Source: Micromonospora matsumotoense (lineage in GTDB: Bacteria > Actinomycetota > Actinomycetes > Mycobacteriales > Micromonosporaceae). From it: a stretch of DNA of 64,000 nt. Shown here in pieces: positions 25,425-33,876 of the stretch. The notes under the pieces are model-generated. The model did not search any database. It worked only from the letters and a program-made list of their open reading frames with translations, and was not told where the DNA came from. Within the stretch, counting starts at the first letter, position 1. Every line of letters begins with the position of its first letter. The DNA is taken from the NCBI RefSeq assembly GCF_900091525.1, contig NZ_FMCU01000016.1:62001-126000 (forward strand), written 5' to 3'. A program made the position numbers and the translations under genes.

Positions 25425-26680
25425 CCGTCGTGATCACCGGGATGGGCCTGTTCAGCCCCGTCGGGCGGGGGGTGGAGGCCACCTTCGCCGCGTTGACCAG
25501 TGGGAGGTCCGGGCTGGCCCGACCGCCCGAGGGTCACCCCGCCCGGGAGTCGCTGGAGGTCGCCGGGGTGCTCCCGCCGATCGACCCGCGCACCGTCGCC
25601 ACCGGCCCGGAAACCAGGGTGCTCGACCGGGTCGTGCTGTTCGCCCTGCTCACCGCCGCCGACGCGCTCGCCGACGCGGGCATCGAGGTGGGCCGGGACG
25701 TCGACCCGGGGCGGATCGGCGTCATCGTCGGCGGGGTCGGCGGGATGTCCACCCTGGAGCAGCAGGTGATCGCCCGGACCGAGCGGGGCCGGGCGGCGGT
25801 CAGCCCGTACCTGCTGACCGGCATCCTGCCCAACATGGCCTCGGCGCGGATCGCCATCGCCCACGGCATCCGGGGCTACAGCTCGGCGGTCGGCACGGCC
25901 TGCGCCTCCGGCGCCCAGGCGGTCGCCGACGCGGCCCGGCTGATCCGGGCCGGCGAGGCCGACGTGGTGCTCTGCGGGGCCAGCGAGGCCCCGCTCTTTC
26001 CTACCTTCGCCGACACCTTCGGCAACGCCCGTGCGCTGGCCCGGGGCTGGGCCGACCCGACCGAGGCGAGCCGCCCCTTCGACCGGCGACGCAACGGGTT
26101 CGTGCTCGCCGAGGGGGCCGCCCTGCTGGTGCTGGAACGCGCCGGGCACGCCGCCGCCCGGGGCGCCCGGACGTACGCGGAGGTGGCCGGTTACGGCAGC
26201 ACCACCGACGCCCACCACCCGACCATGCCCCGGCCCGACGGCGAGGGGGCGGCCGACTGCATGCGTCAGGCCCTGGCCCGGGCGGACGTCCCGCCGGCCG
26301 AGGTCGGCTACGTCAACGCCCACGGCACCGGCACCAAACTCGGTGACATCGCCGAGAGCACCGCGCTGGGAAAGGTCTTCGGGGTCGGCGGGGTGCCGGT
26401 CAGCTCCACCAAGGCGCTCACCGGGCACCTGCTCGGCGCGTCCGGGGTGGTGGAGACGGCGGCCTGCGCGTTGGCGCTGCGCGCCGGTCTGCTGCCGCCG
26501 ACGTACCACCTGGACGATCCGGACCCGGACTGCCCGGCGGATCACATCCGGGACGAGCCCCGGGTGGCCCGGGCCGACCACGCGCTCACCAACTCCTTCG
26601 GATTCGGCGGGCAGAACGTGAGCCTGCTGCTGCGGCGTACCTCCGGGGCTGGCGCCCGGCCCGCCGACCCGGGGAGGTGA
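25421..26680 (+). CDS. Beta-ketoacyl-ACP synthase (FabF-like, complete triad)
   Basis: A 419-aa condensing enzyme with all catalytic residues: C161 in VGTACASGAQAVAD, His in NAHGTGTKLGD and His in TKALTGHLLGASG. The closing motif NSFGFGGQNVSLL is typical. It is the second full ketosynthase of the cluster besides KSalpha and may do one or few extensions on the ACPs of this operon. No ketoreductase or dehydratase is encoded nearby, so its product would stay at the beta-keto stage unless other enzymes act. The ATG overlaps the ligase stop by 4 bases. HmaS follows after 70 bases. Confidence 0.93.
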   Translation: MTVVITGMGLFSPVGRGVEATFAALTSGRSGLARPPEGHPARESLEVAGVLPPIDPRTVATGPETRVLDRVVLFALLTAADALADAGIEVGRDVDPGRIGVIVGGVGGMSTLEQQVIARTERGRAAVSPYLLTGILPNMASARIAIAHGIRGYSSAVGTACASGAQAVADAARLIRAGEADVVLCGASEAPLFPTFADTFGNARALARGWADPTEASRPFDRRRNGFVLAEGAALLVLERAGHAAARGARTYAEVAGYGSTTDAHHPTMPRPDGEGAADCMRQALARADVPPAEVGYVNAHGTGTKLGDIAESTALGKVFGVGGVPVSSTKALTGHLLGASGVVETAACALALRAGLLPPTYHLDDPDPDCPADHIRDEPRVARADHALTNSFGFGGQNVSLLLRRTSGAGARPADPGR

Positions 26681-26750
26681 TCGGTGCTGCGACCCGGGCC
26701 GCACGTGCCCGGACGGCAGTCACGGGGGGACATGGGGAAGGGCTGGAGAG

Positions 26751-27860
26751 ATGGATATTCGTGGAATAGACCACATCGAACTGTACGTGGGAGACGCCCG
26801 ACAGGCGGCCTTCTACTTCGGTACCGCCGTCGGCTTCACACTGCGCGGGCAGGGCGGCCCGGAGACCGGGCTGGTCGGGCAGCGCTCCCTGCTGCTGGGC
26901 CAGGCCGACGTCCGGATGGTGCTGACCTCCGGGCTCACCGCCGACCATCCGGCCTCGACGTACGTGTCCCGGCACGGTGACGGGATCGCGGTGGTGGCGG
27001 TGGAGGTCGGCGACGCCGCCGGGGCGTACGCGGAGCTGGTGGACCGGGGTGCGACACCGGTGACCCCACCGCGCACCTGGACCGGCGCGGACGCCGAGGT
27101 GGTGACCGCCGAGGTGGGCGGCTTCGGTGACGTGCTGCACCGGCTGGTGGAGCGGCGCGGCGACCGGGACGACTTCCTGCCCGGCGCGATCGAGGCGGCC
27201 CCGGCCGGCGGGGTCGACCCGCAACTGCTCGCCGAGATCGACCACCTGGCGGTCTGCGTGCCGCCCGGTCAGCTCGACGACACCGTCGCGCTCTACGAGC
27301 GGGTGTTCGGCTTCGCACAGATCTTCGAGGAGCACATCGAGGTCGCCGGTCAGGCGATGAACTCCAAGGTGGTGCAGGACGCCTCCGGGCGGGTCACCCT
27401 GGTGCTGCTGGAGCCGGACGCCGGTCGGCGGCCCGGTCAGATCGACGCGTTCCTCACCGAACACCACGGCGCCGGGGTGCAGCACCTGGGGTTGCGCACC
27501 GACGACATCGTCGGCGCGGTCGGCGCGCTCGGTGCGCGCGGGGTGCGGTTCGCCGGCACCCCGGCCGCCTACTACGACGACCTGGAGCAGCGGGTCGGCA
27601 AGGTGGACGCGCCGCTGGACCGGCTGCGGGACCTGAGCATCCTGGTCGACGCCGACCACGGCGGGCAGCTGTTGCAGATCTTCACCGAGTCGATGCACGT
27701 CCGCCGCACCCTGTTCCTCGAGCTGATCGAGCGGCGGGGGGCGCGCACCTTCGGCAGCGGCAACATCCGGGCGCTCTACGAGGCCAAGGAACGGGAGCTG
27801 GCCGCGGCGGGGGCGGCCCCCGCCGTCGCGGTCGGCACGGCACAAGGAGCAGGGGCATGA
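26751..27860 (+). CDS. hmaS: 4-Hydroxymandelate synthase (HPPD-like dioxygenase)
   Basis: A 369-aa two-domain vicinal-oxygen-chelate dioxygenase that closely resembles HmaS of glycopeptide antibiotic producers. The Fe(II) ligands are H165 (EIDHLAVCV), H245 (GAGVQHLGLRT) and E324 (LFLELIERRG). QAMNSKVVQ and the end GTFGSGNIRALYEA-like segment match as well. It converts 4-hydroxyphenylpyruvate and O2 to 4-hydroxymandelate, the first step to 4-hydroxyphenylglycine. HPPD (homogentisate-forming) is the main alternative, but hydroxymandelate oxidase and HpgT genes in the same cluster favour HmaS. The stop overlaps the PhyH gene by 4 bases. Confidence 0.88.
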   Translation: MDIRGIDHIELYVGDARQAAFYFGTAVGFTLRGQGGPETGLVGQRSLLLGQADVRMVLTSGLTADHPASTYVSRHGDGIAVVAVEVGDAAGAYAELVDRGATPVTPPRTWTGADAEVVTAEVGGFGDVLHRLVERRGDRDDFLPGAIEAAPAGGVDPQLLAEIDHLAVCVPPGQLDDTVALYERVFGFAQIFEEHIEVAGQAMNSKVVQDASGRVTLVLLEPDAGRRPGQIDAFLTEHHGAGVQHLGLRTDDIVGAVGALGARGVRFAGTPAAYYDDLEQRVGKVDAPLDRLRDLSILVDADHGGQLLQIFTESMHVRRTLFLELIERRGARTFGSGNIRALYEAKERELAAAGAAPAVAVGTAQGAGA

Positions 27861-28780
27861 CCACGACACATCCGGCGCTGACCGCCGAGGAGGAGGCCCT
27901 GCTCCCGTCCGCCGAGGACGTGCGGCACTACGCCGAGCACGGCTGGTACCTGACGAAGAAACTGCTCACCGACGACGAGGTGGACGCCCTGACCGCGGCC
28001 ACCGACCGCTACTACGACGGCGAGCGGGACCGCACCCTGCCGGTGCACCCGCCGAAGCTCGCCTACTGGGACCCGTCGAAGGGGCCGGTGCAGCGGCACA
28101 ACGACTACGTCCACGTCGAGCACGACGGGATCGCCGCGATCCTGCGCAAGCCGCTGATCGGCGCGGTCGCCGCCCGGCTGGCCCAGGCCGACGAGATCCG
28201 GATCTTCCAGTCCACGCTGATCTACAAGCCGCCGATCTCCGGTGAGCCGTCGAACATCGTGCCCTGGCACTTCGACAAGCACTACTGGTCGTCCTCGTCG
28301 TCGGAGAAGATGCTCACCGCGTTCATCCCGCTCCACGACTGCGGGGAGGAGATGGGCACCATCACCATGGTCGACGGCTCGCACCGGTGGTCGGAGACCG
28401 GCGCGGACGACACCGTGGTCCGGCACTTCGCCGAGCGGGACCGCAGCCAGCTGGAGGAGATGCTGGCCGAGAACGCGGCGCACAACGGCGCGCAGATCCG
28501 CAAGATCCCGATGGTGATCCCCAAGGGACACCTGAGCTTCCACCACTGCCGCACCTACCACGGCAGCGGTGCCAACGTCAGCGGACGCCCGCGTCGGGCC
28601 ATCTCGCTGCACCTGCAGGACGGCGACAACGCCCACCGGGAGTTCCCGCTCTCCGACGGCACCCTCGCCGCGTACAACCACGACGTGCTGGTCCGCCGTA
28701 CCCCCGAGGGTCGGCCGGACTACGCGGACCCCGACTACTGCCCGGTCATCTGGCGCGATCGCGCCCAGCAGGGAGGCTGA
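27857..28780 (+). CDS. Phytanoyl-CoA dioxygenase (PhyH) family Fe(II)/2-oxoglutarate oxygenase
   Basis: A 307-aa cupin-fold oxygenase. The iron facial triad is H138-x-D140 (VPWHFDKHYW) and the distal His is H235 (CRTYHGSG), with the 2-oxoglutarate-binding Arg in RPRRAIS. Members hydroxylate, desaturate or halogenate-like-modify small molecules; here the Asp is kept, so oxygenation is expected and not halogenation. The likely substrate is a polyketide- or Hpg-derived intermediate. The ATG follows AAGGAG and overlaps hmaS by 4 bases. It is the second of three consecutive putative non-haem iron enzymes. Confidence 0.88.
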   Translation: MTTTHPALTAEEEALLPSAEDVRHYAEHGWYLTKKLLTDDEVDALTAATDRYYDGERDRTLPVHPPKLAYWDPSKGPVQRHNDYVHVEHDGIAAILRKPLIGAVAARLAQADEIRIFQSTLIYKPPISGEPSNIVPWHFDKHYWSSSSSEKMLTAFIPLHDCGEEMGTITMVDGSHRWSETGADDTVVRHFAERDRSQLEEMLAENAAHNGAQIRKIPMVIPKGHLSFHHCRTYHGSGANVSGRPRRAISLHLQDGDNAHREFPLSDGTLAAYNHDVLVRRTPEGRPDYADPDYCPVIWRDRAQQGG

Positions 28781-28782
28781 AC

Positions 28783-29580
28783 ATGTCACGGTACGACTGG
28801 GGTAAGACACACCCGGGCATCGAGCGGCTGGAGCAGGCGGTGACCGACCGCCGGGACGTGGTGGTCAAGCACCCGCTCTACGCCAATCTGGACACCCACG
28901 AGTCGCTGGTCACCTTCATGGAGCACCACGTCTTCGCGGTCTGGGACTTCATGTCCCTGCTGAAGTCGTTGCAGCGGCAGCTCACCTGCGTGACCGTGCC
29001 GTGGATCCCCACCGGGCCGACCGGCAGCCGCCGGTTGATCAACGACATCGTCATGGTGGAGGAGAGCGACGAGCTGGGCGAGGGCTTCATCAGCCACTTC
29101 GAGCTGTATGTGCGGGGGATGGGCGAGGCGGGCGCGGACACCACCGCCGTCGACCGGCTGGTGGCGCTGCTGCGCGCCGGCTCGTCGGTGACCGACGCGC
29201 TGGTCGAGGCCGGGGTGCCGGAGCCGTCGCGGGCCTTCGCCGCCACCACCTGGAAGATCATCGAGTCGACCCCGGTGCACTGCCAGGCCGCCGCGTTCGC
29301 GTTCGGCCGGGAGGACCTGATCCCCGACATGTTCACCCAGGTCGTCGCGGTCAACGAGCGCAGCAACCGGCTGCACACGTTCGTCGACTACCTGGAGCGG
29401 CACATCGAGGTCGACGGCGAGCAGCACACCCCGATGGCGATGCAGATGCTCGCCGACCTGTGCGGCGACGACGACGTCAAGTGGCAGGAGTGCGCCGACA
29501 CGGTCAACCTGGCGTTGACGGCCCGCGCGCAGCTCTGGGACGACATCCTCGTCGCCGTCAAGGAGGGGCGCGACCGGTGA
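28783..29580 (+). CDS. DUF3050 family protein, haem-oxygenase-like fold
   Basis: A 265-aa all-helical protein that I recognise as DUF3050. It has several potential metal ligands in the spacing expected for haem-oxygenase-like dimetal oxygenases: E47/H48/H49 in FMEHHVFAVWDF, the acidic patch VEESDE with H105 (GFISHFE), and H207-D211-H215 in YLERHIEVDGEQH. I infer a di-iron (or other metal) oxidase that modifies an amine or acyl substrate. This function is not established for the family as far as I know. The ATG has GGGAGG just upstream. The stop overlaps the E1alpha GTG by 4 bases. Confidence 0.78.
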   Translation: MSRYDWGKTHPGIERLEQAVTDRRDVVVKHPLYANLDTHESLVTFMEHHVFAVWDFMSLLKSLQRQLTCVTVPWIPTGPTGSRRLINDIVMVEESDELGEGFISHFELYVRGMGEAGADTTAVDRLVALLRAGSSVTDALVEAGVPEPSRAFAATTWKIIESTPVHCQAAAFAFGREDLIPDMFTQVVAVNERSNRLHTFVDYLERHIEVDGEQHTPMAMQMLADLCGDDDVKWQECADTVNLALTARAQLWDDILVAVKEGRDR

Positions 29581-30545
29581 TCGACGCCGTCCCGGCCCGG
29601 CTCTACCGCACGGTACGGCTGATCCGTCGGTTCGAGGAGCGGGCCATCGCCCTGGTCCGCTCCGGGCACATCGTCGGCGGCATCCACCCCTATCTCGGTC
29701 AGGAGGGCATCGCCGCCGGCGTGTGCGCCGCACTGGGCGAGGGGGACCTGGTCACCGGCACCCACCGTGGGCACGGGCACGTGCTCGCCAAGGGCGCCGA
29801 CCCGGCCCGGATGATGGCCGAACTGTGCGGCCGGGAAACCGGACTGAACCGGGGCCGAGGCGGCTCGATGCACGCGGCGGACCTGTCCATCGGGGTGCTC
29901 GGCGCCAACGCCATCGTCGGGGCGTCCCCGGCCATCCTCACCGGTGCGGTGTGGGCCCACCGGCGGCGCGGGAACCCCGTGCTGGGGGCGAGCTTCTTCG
30001 GTGACGGCGCGGTCAACGAGGGGATGCTGCTGGAGGCGTTCAACCTGGCCGCGCTCTGGCGGGTGCCGGTGCTGCTGGTCTGCGAGAACAACGGCTACGC
30101 CACCACCATGCCGGTGGCCGGCGCGGTCGCCGGCACCATCACCGGCCGGGCCGAGGCGTTCGGCATCCCGGCCGTCGTCGTCGACGGACAGGACCCGGAG
30201 GCGGTCCGGCAGGTCACCGCCGCCGCCGTCGCGCGGATGCGCGACGGCGGCGGGCCGGAGCTGGTCGAGGCCCGCACCTACCGGTTCGACGCCCACCACA
30301 CCTTCGAGCATGCGGTACGCCTGGACTACCGCACGCCGCAGGAGGTGGCCGACGGCCGGTCCCGGGACCCGGTGGACATCCAGGGGGCCCGGCTGTCCCC
30401 GGCCGACCGGGAGGCGATCGACGCCGAGGTGGAAGCCACCCTCGACGCGGCCGTCGCGTTCGCCCTGGCCGGCCCGGAACCGGACCCGGCCGGTGCGCTG
30501 GACCACCTGTACGCCAGTGGGCTGACCGCCCGGGGAGGCTCCTGA
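29577..30545 (+). CDS. 2-Oxoacid dehydrogenase E1 alpha subunit (cluster-specific)
   Basis: A 322-aa thiamine-diphosphate enzyme subunit. The ThDP/Mg motif runs from FFGDGAVNEGM to CENNGYATTM, and the phosphorylation-loop region FDAHHTFEH is present. It pairs with the E1beta encoded next. Neither an E2 nor an E3 gene accompanies them, unlike the bkd operon at 53-57 kb. In phenylglycine biosynthesis similar E1alpha/beta-like proteins (PglB/PglC) turn phenylpyruvate into phenylacetyl-CoA. By analogy this pair could decarboxylate 4-hydroxybenzoylformate or another 2-oxo acid and hand the acyl group to CoA or ACP. GTG start in a GTGA overlap. Confidence 0.87.
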   Translation: MIDAVPARLYRTVRLIRRFEERAIALVRSGHIVGGIHPYLGQEGIAAGVCAALGEGDLVTGTHRGHGHVLAKGADPARMMAELCGRETGLNRGRGGSMHAADLSIGVLGANAIVGASPAILTGAVWAHRRRGNPVLGASFFGDGAVNEGMLLEAFNLAALWRVPVLLVCENNGYATTMPVAGAVAGTITGRAEAFGIPAVVVDGQDPEAVRQVTAAAVARMRDGGGPELVEARTYRFDAHHTFEHAVRLDYRTPQEVADGRSRDPVDIQGARLSPADREAIDAEVEATLDAAVAFALAGPEPDPAGALDHLYASGLTARGGS

Positions 30546-31519
30546 TGCCACGGTTGTCCTACCGCAAGGCGCTGACCCGGGCGCTGGCCGACGAGATGAC
30601 CCGGGACGAGGCGGTGTTCCTGCTCGGCGAGGACATCCGGGTGGGCGCGTCCAACGTCACCCCGGGCCTGCTGAAGCGGTTCGGGCCGGACCGGGTGCGG
30701 GACACCCCGCTGTCGGAGCAGGCGTTCACCAGCTTCGCCACCGGGGCCGCGCTGGCCGGGTTGCGGCCGGTGGTGGAGTTCCAGATCCCGTCGCTGCTGT
30801 TCCTGGTCTTCGAGCAGATCGTCAACCACGCGCACAAGTTCCCGATGATGACCGGCGGGCAGTGTGCGGTGCCGGTCACCTACCTGGTGCCCGGCTCCGG
30901 TTCCCGGACGGGCTGGGCGGGGCAGCACTCCGACCACCCGTACTCGCTCTTCGCCCACGTCGGGATCGTCACCGTGGTGCCGGCCACGCCGGCCGACGCG
31001 TACGGGCTGCTGGTGTCGGCGATCCGGCACGACGACCCGGTGGTGGTCTTCGCCCCGGCCGCCGCGCTGGACGTCCGCGACGATGTCGACTTCGCCACCC
31101 TCGCCCCGGTGCCGCTGGGGCGGGGGGTGGTCCGCCGGGCCGGTGACGACGTCACCGTGGTCGCCGTCGGGCACCTGGTGCACGACGCGCTGGCCGTCGC
31201 CGAGGAGCTGGCCGACCAGGTGTCGGTGGAGGTGTTCGACCCACGCACGCTCTACCCGTTCGACCTCGACGCTCTGGTCGACTCGGTGTCCCGCACCGGC
31301 CGGCTCGTGGTGATCGACGACTCCAACCGGTCCTGCGGCATCGCCGCCGAGATCATCACCTCGGTGCTGGAGCGGGTGCCGCTGACCGCGCCGCCGCGCC
31401 GGGTCACCCGGCCGGACGGCGCGGTGCTGCCCTTCGCGCCGGTGCTCGACCGGGCCGTGCAGCCGGGCCGCGAGCAACTCGCCGCCGCCATCCAACTGAC
31501 CATGAAGGACAGACGATGA
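30545..31519 (+). CDS. 2-Oxoacid dehydrogenase E1 beta subunit (cluster-specific)
   Basis: A 324-aa transketolase-like beta subunit. It begins LSYRKALTRALADEM, carries FLLGEDIRVG and DTPLSEQAF, and has the Gly/His-rich GQHSDHPYS loop of the family. The C-terminal half includes VEVFDPRTLYPFDLDAL and the domain ending in DDSNRSCGIAAEI. It completes the alpha2beta2 ThDP decarboxylase with the upstream subunit; its ATG shares one base with that gene's stop, so the two are made 1:1. No lipoyl domain is fused to either. Confidence 0.88.
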   Translation: MPRLSYRKALTRALADEMTRDEAVFLLGEDIRVGASNVTPGLLKRFGPDRVRDTPLSEQAFTSFATGAALAGLRPVVEFQIPSLLFLVFEQIVNHAHKFPMMTGGQCAVPVTYLVPGSGSRTGWAGQHSDHPYSLFAHVGIVTVVPATPADAYGLLVSAIRHDDPVVVFAPAAALDVRDDVDFATLAPVPLGRGVVRRAGDDVTVVAVGHLVHDALAVAEELADQVSVEVFDPRTLYPFDLDALVDSVSRTGRLVVIDDSNRSCGIAAEIITSVLERVPLTAPPRRVTRPDGAVLPFAPVLDRAVQPGREQLAAAIQLTMKDRR

Positions 31520-32874
31520 TCGATCCGAACTACCGCTGGCCCGAGGCGGGTCAGGCGTGGCGCGAGCTGCCGGAGCCGACCCGTACGGCGATGGTGGCCA
31601 GCGGGGCCGCCGCCTGGCGGGAGATCTTCCACGGCTGCGCGACGTACAACAAGCAGTGGCGGTTGGCCCGGCCCCCGGTCATGCCGGCGGACGCGTTCCG
31701 CGAGTTGAACGAGGTCTGCGACCGGCTCGCCCAGCTCATCCTGGAGGCCTGCCAGCGGCGGGCCCGTACCGCCGGGGAGCTGCGCCGGCTGCTCGGGGTG
31801 CCCGAGGGTGCGACGATGCTGCTCGACGAGTCCGAGGAGCTGTCCGAGGCGCTGCTCGCCGCCTACCGGCCCGACGTGCTGATCTCCGGTGGGGTGCCGA
31901 GGATCGTCGAATACAACATCGACAGCAGCCTGGGCGGCGGCTTCGACGCCGACACGGTGGTCCGCCGCTACGCGCGGCTCTACCAGGAGCAGGGCATCCT
32001 CGACGGGCTGCCGGTGCGGCCGGCCCCGTCCCTGCTGGACCAGAGGTTCGTGGCGATCCGGGACGGTCTGTCCCTGGCCGACGGGGCCCGGGTGGCGCTG
32101 CTGCTCGACTTCGACGCCGACTACCCCGGCCTGGAGACACCGGACGACTTCATCAAGATTCTCTCGCCGCTGATCGACCAGGCCCGCCGGTTCGGCATCG
32201 ACCTGGTGATCGCCCCGGTCGCCAGGGCCACCCTGGACGCCGACCGGCGGCTGGTGGTCGGCGGCGCACCGGTGGACGCGCTGTTCCGGCTCTTCGTGCC
32301 CAACCGGGTCACCCCGAGCGCCGGGCTGGATGCGGTGGCCGGGGCGCTCGACGCGGGCACCCTGCCGATGTTCGTCAGCACCGCCGCCTGGCTGCTCGGC
32401 AACAAGATCAACTTTGCCTGGCTCTACGAGGACCTGGACCTGCTCTCCGCCGACGACCAGGCCCTGATCCGCCGGTACGTGCCGCACACCGTGGCGTTCA
32501 CCGCCGCCGAGCTGGACCGGGCGCTGGCCGACCGGGAGAGCCTGGTCGTCAAGCCGGCCGACGGCTCGGCCGGCCACGGGGTGCTCATCGGCCGGGAGCT
32601 GAGCCCGGGGGAGTGGGCCGACGGGCTGCGTGCCGCCCTCGACCGGGGCGGCGACATCCTCCAGCGTTACATGCCCGCCGACCGGTTCGCGATGGACTTC
32701 GTCCAGATCGAGACCGGCGAGACGGTCACCGCCGAGGTGCCGTACAGCATCGCCCCGTACCTGTTCGGCCGCACCGGCTCCGGCGCACTGGCCCGGGTCG
32801 GCTTCCCCGGCTGCGACGAGGTCCTCAATCTGGCCCGAGGCGTCCTCCTCACCGGCATCCTCCTCACCGACTGA
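31516..32874 (+). CDS. ATP-grasp-like ligase
   Basis: A 452-aa protein with features of an ATP-grasp carboxylate-amine ligase. A substrate/ATP-fold segment IVEYNIDSSLGGGFDAD is near 135. The nucleotide-binding Lys and Gly-rich loop is LVVKPADGSAGHGVLIGREL near 340. An adenine-contact/strand motif ILQRYMPADRF and a Mg-binding acidic segment FVQIETGETV follow. It is distantly similar to glutathionylspermidine-synthase-type enzymes. It could form an amide between an acyl group and an amine such as Hpg, replacing an NRPS. That role is inferred. It is the last gene of the second operon. The ATG overlaps the E1beta stop by 4 bases, and a palindromic repeat follows 55 bases downstream. Confidence 0.72.
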   Translation: MIDPNYRWPEAGQAWRELPEPTRTAMVASGAAAWREIFHGCATYNKQWRLARPPVMPADAFRELNEVCDRLAQLILEACQRRARTAGELRRLLGVPEGATMLLDESEELSEALLAAYRPDVLISGGVPRIVEYNIDSSLGGGFDADTVVRRYARLYQEQGILDGLPVRPAPSLLDQRFVAIRDGLSLADGARVALLLDFDADYPGLETPDDFIKILSPLIDQARRFGIDLVIAPVARATLDADRRLVVGGAPVDALFRLFVPNRVTPSAGLDAVAGALDAGTLPMFVSTAAWLLGNKINFAWLYEDLDLLSADDQALIRRYVPHTVAFTAAELDRALADRESLVVKPADGSAGHGVLIGRELSPGEWADGLRAALDRGGDILQRYMPADRFAMDFVQIETGETVTAEVPYSIAPYLFGRTGSGALARVGFPGCDEVLNLARGVLLTGILLTD

Positions 32875-32929
32875 CCCCCGACCCCTCCCACCCTTCCCGT
32901 CCCGCCTCCCACCCGCCCGCCCCTGCCCC

Positions 32930-32990
32930 GGTGATCAAGAGGTTTGCGTCACCTGTTCGCGGCCCCGGATGACGCAACCCTCTTGATCCA
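32930..32990. repeat. Dispersed palindromic repeat, GATCAAGAG family, copy 2
   Basis: Left arm 32930-32951 (GGTGATCAAGAGGTTTGCGT) and imperfect inverted arm 32970-32990. Placed between the convergent ATP-grasp and SGNH hydrolase genes. It may act as a two-way terminator. Confidence 0.9.
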
Positions 32991-33045
32991 CTCCGCCAGG
33001 CCGGCGGGGTGGTGGGTGGACTGGGGGCGCAGGGGTGGGGTGGGG

Positions 33046-33729
33046 TCAGGGGTGGTTGCCGAGGTGGGCGCCGAGGCGGCGGATGGTTTCCGCCGCGGCG
33101 ATGGCGTCGCTGCGGGCGCTGCCGTGCCGGCCGTCGCTGCTGTACATGGACGGGTCGGTGCCGGCCGGATGGTCGGTCAGGTGCACGTGCAGCGCGCCCA
33201 ACCGGTCGGCGAGCCGGCCGGTACGGGAGGAGAGCAGCCGCATCCGGGCACCGAGCCCGGGACGCAGCGCCGCCGGCACCGCCGGGCTGTGCGAGACGTC
33301 GAACATGCCCACCGTGAGCACGTCGGCCCCGGCGTCGCGCAGCGCGCCGACGATCGCGGTCAGCTCGGTGTCGACCGCGTCGGGGTCGAACGCCGTCCGG
33401 AAGGCGTCGTTGCCGCCGCACACCACCAGCGCCAGATCGGGGGAGAAGGCCAGCGCCCGGTCCAGCTGGCCCGCCCGGACCTGTTGCGCCCGCAGCCCGC
33501 GCCGACCCAGGTTGAGGTACGCCAACCCGGGCCGTACCGCCGACAACTCGGCCGCGACCCGGTCCGCCCACTGCACGTCCGGGTAGCCCTCGACCGGCTC
33601 GCACATGCCCTCCGCGACGCTGTCGCCGACCACCACGAACCGGTGCCACGGATGGTCGCGCAGCAGTGCGGCACTCTCCCCCTCACGCAGGCAGTACGGA
33701 TCGGTGGCCTCGGTCAACATCGATGACAT
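33046..33729 (-). CDS. SGNH/GDSL hydrolase (cytoplasmic type)
   Basis: A 227-aa SGNH hydrolase. Block I is FVVVGDSVAEGM (nucleophile Ser), block III is VVCGGNDAF and block V is DGRHGS with the catalytic Asp and His. No signal peptide. Such enzymes hydrolyse esters or thioesters and could edit or release cluster intermediates. The start is uncertain: ATG 33729 is chosen, with TTG 33738 and ATG 33720 also in frame and no strong ribosome site. It follows the MFS gene by 147 bases on the same strand, so it may be the third gene of that operon. Confidence 0.83.
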   Translation of the reverse strand: MSSMLTEATDPYCLREGESAALLRDHPWHRFVVVGDSVAEGMCEPVEGYPDVQWADRVAAELSAVRPGLAYLNLGRRGLRAQQVRAGQLDRALAFSPDLALVVCGGNDAFRTAFDPDAVDTELTAIVGALRDAGADVLTVGMFDVSHSPAVPAALRPGLGARMRLLSSRTGRLADRLGALHVHLTDHPAGTDPSMYSSDGRHGSARSDAIAAAETIRRLGAHLGNHP

Positions 33730-33876
33730 GGCCGGCAATGTAACCGACCGGGCCCGTGCCGTCGATCACACTGACCGGGCGGATCGCCTGATGGTCGCCC
33801 TGGTGCGCCGACCCGCCCGGGGTGTCGGCCCGCCCGGCGCGCCGACCCGTGCCGGGGCCGCCTTTCCGGCCCGGGG

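Noticed and set aside
26751..27860. HPPD of tyrosine catabolism
   Set aside because: Possible by fold, but hmo and hpgT are in the same cluster and the sequence follows HmaS in several motifs, so HmaS is preferred.
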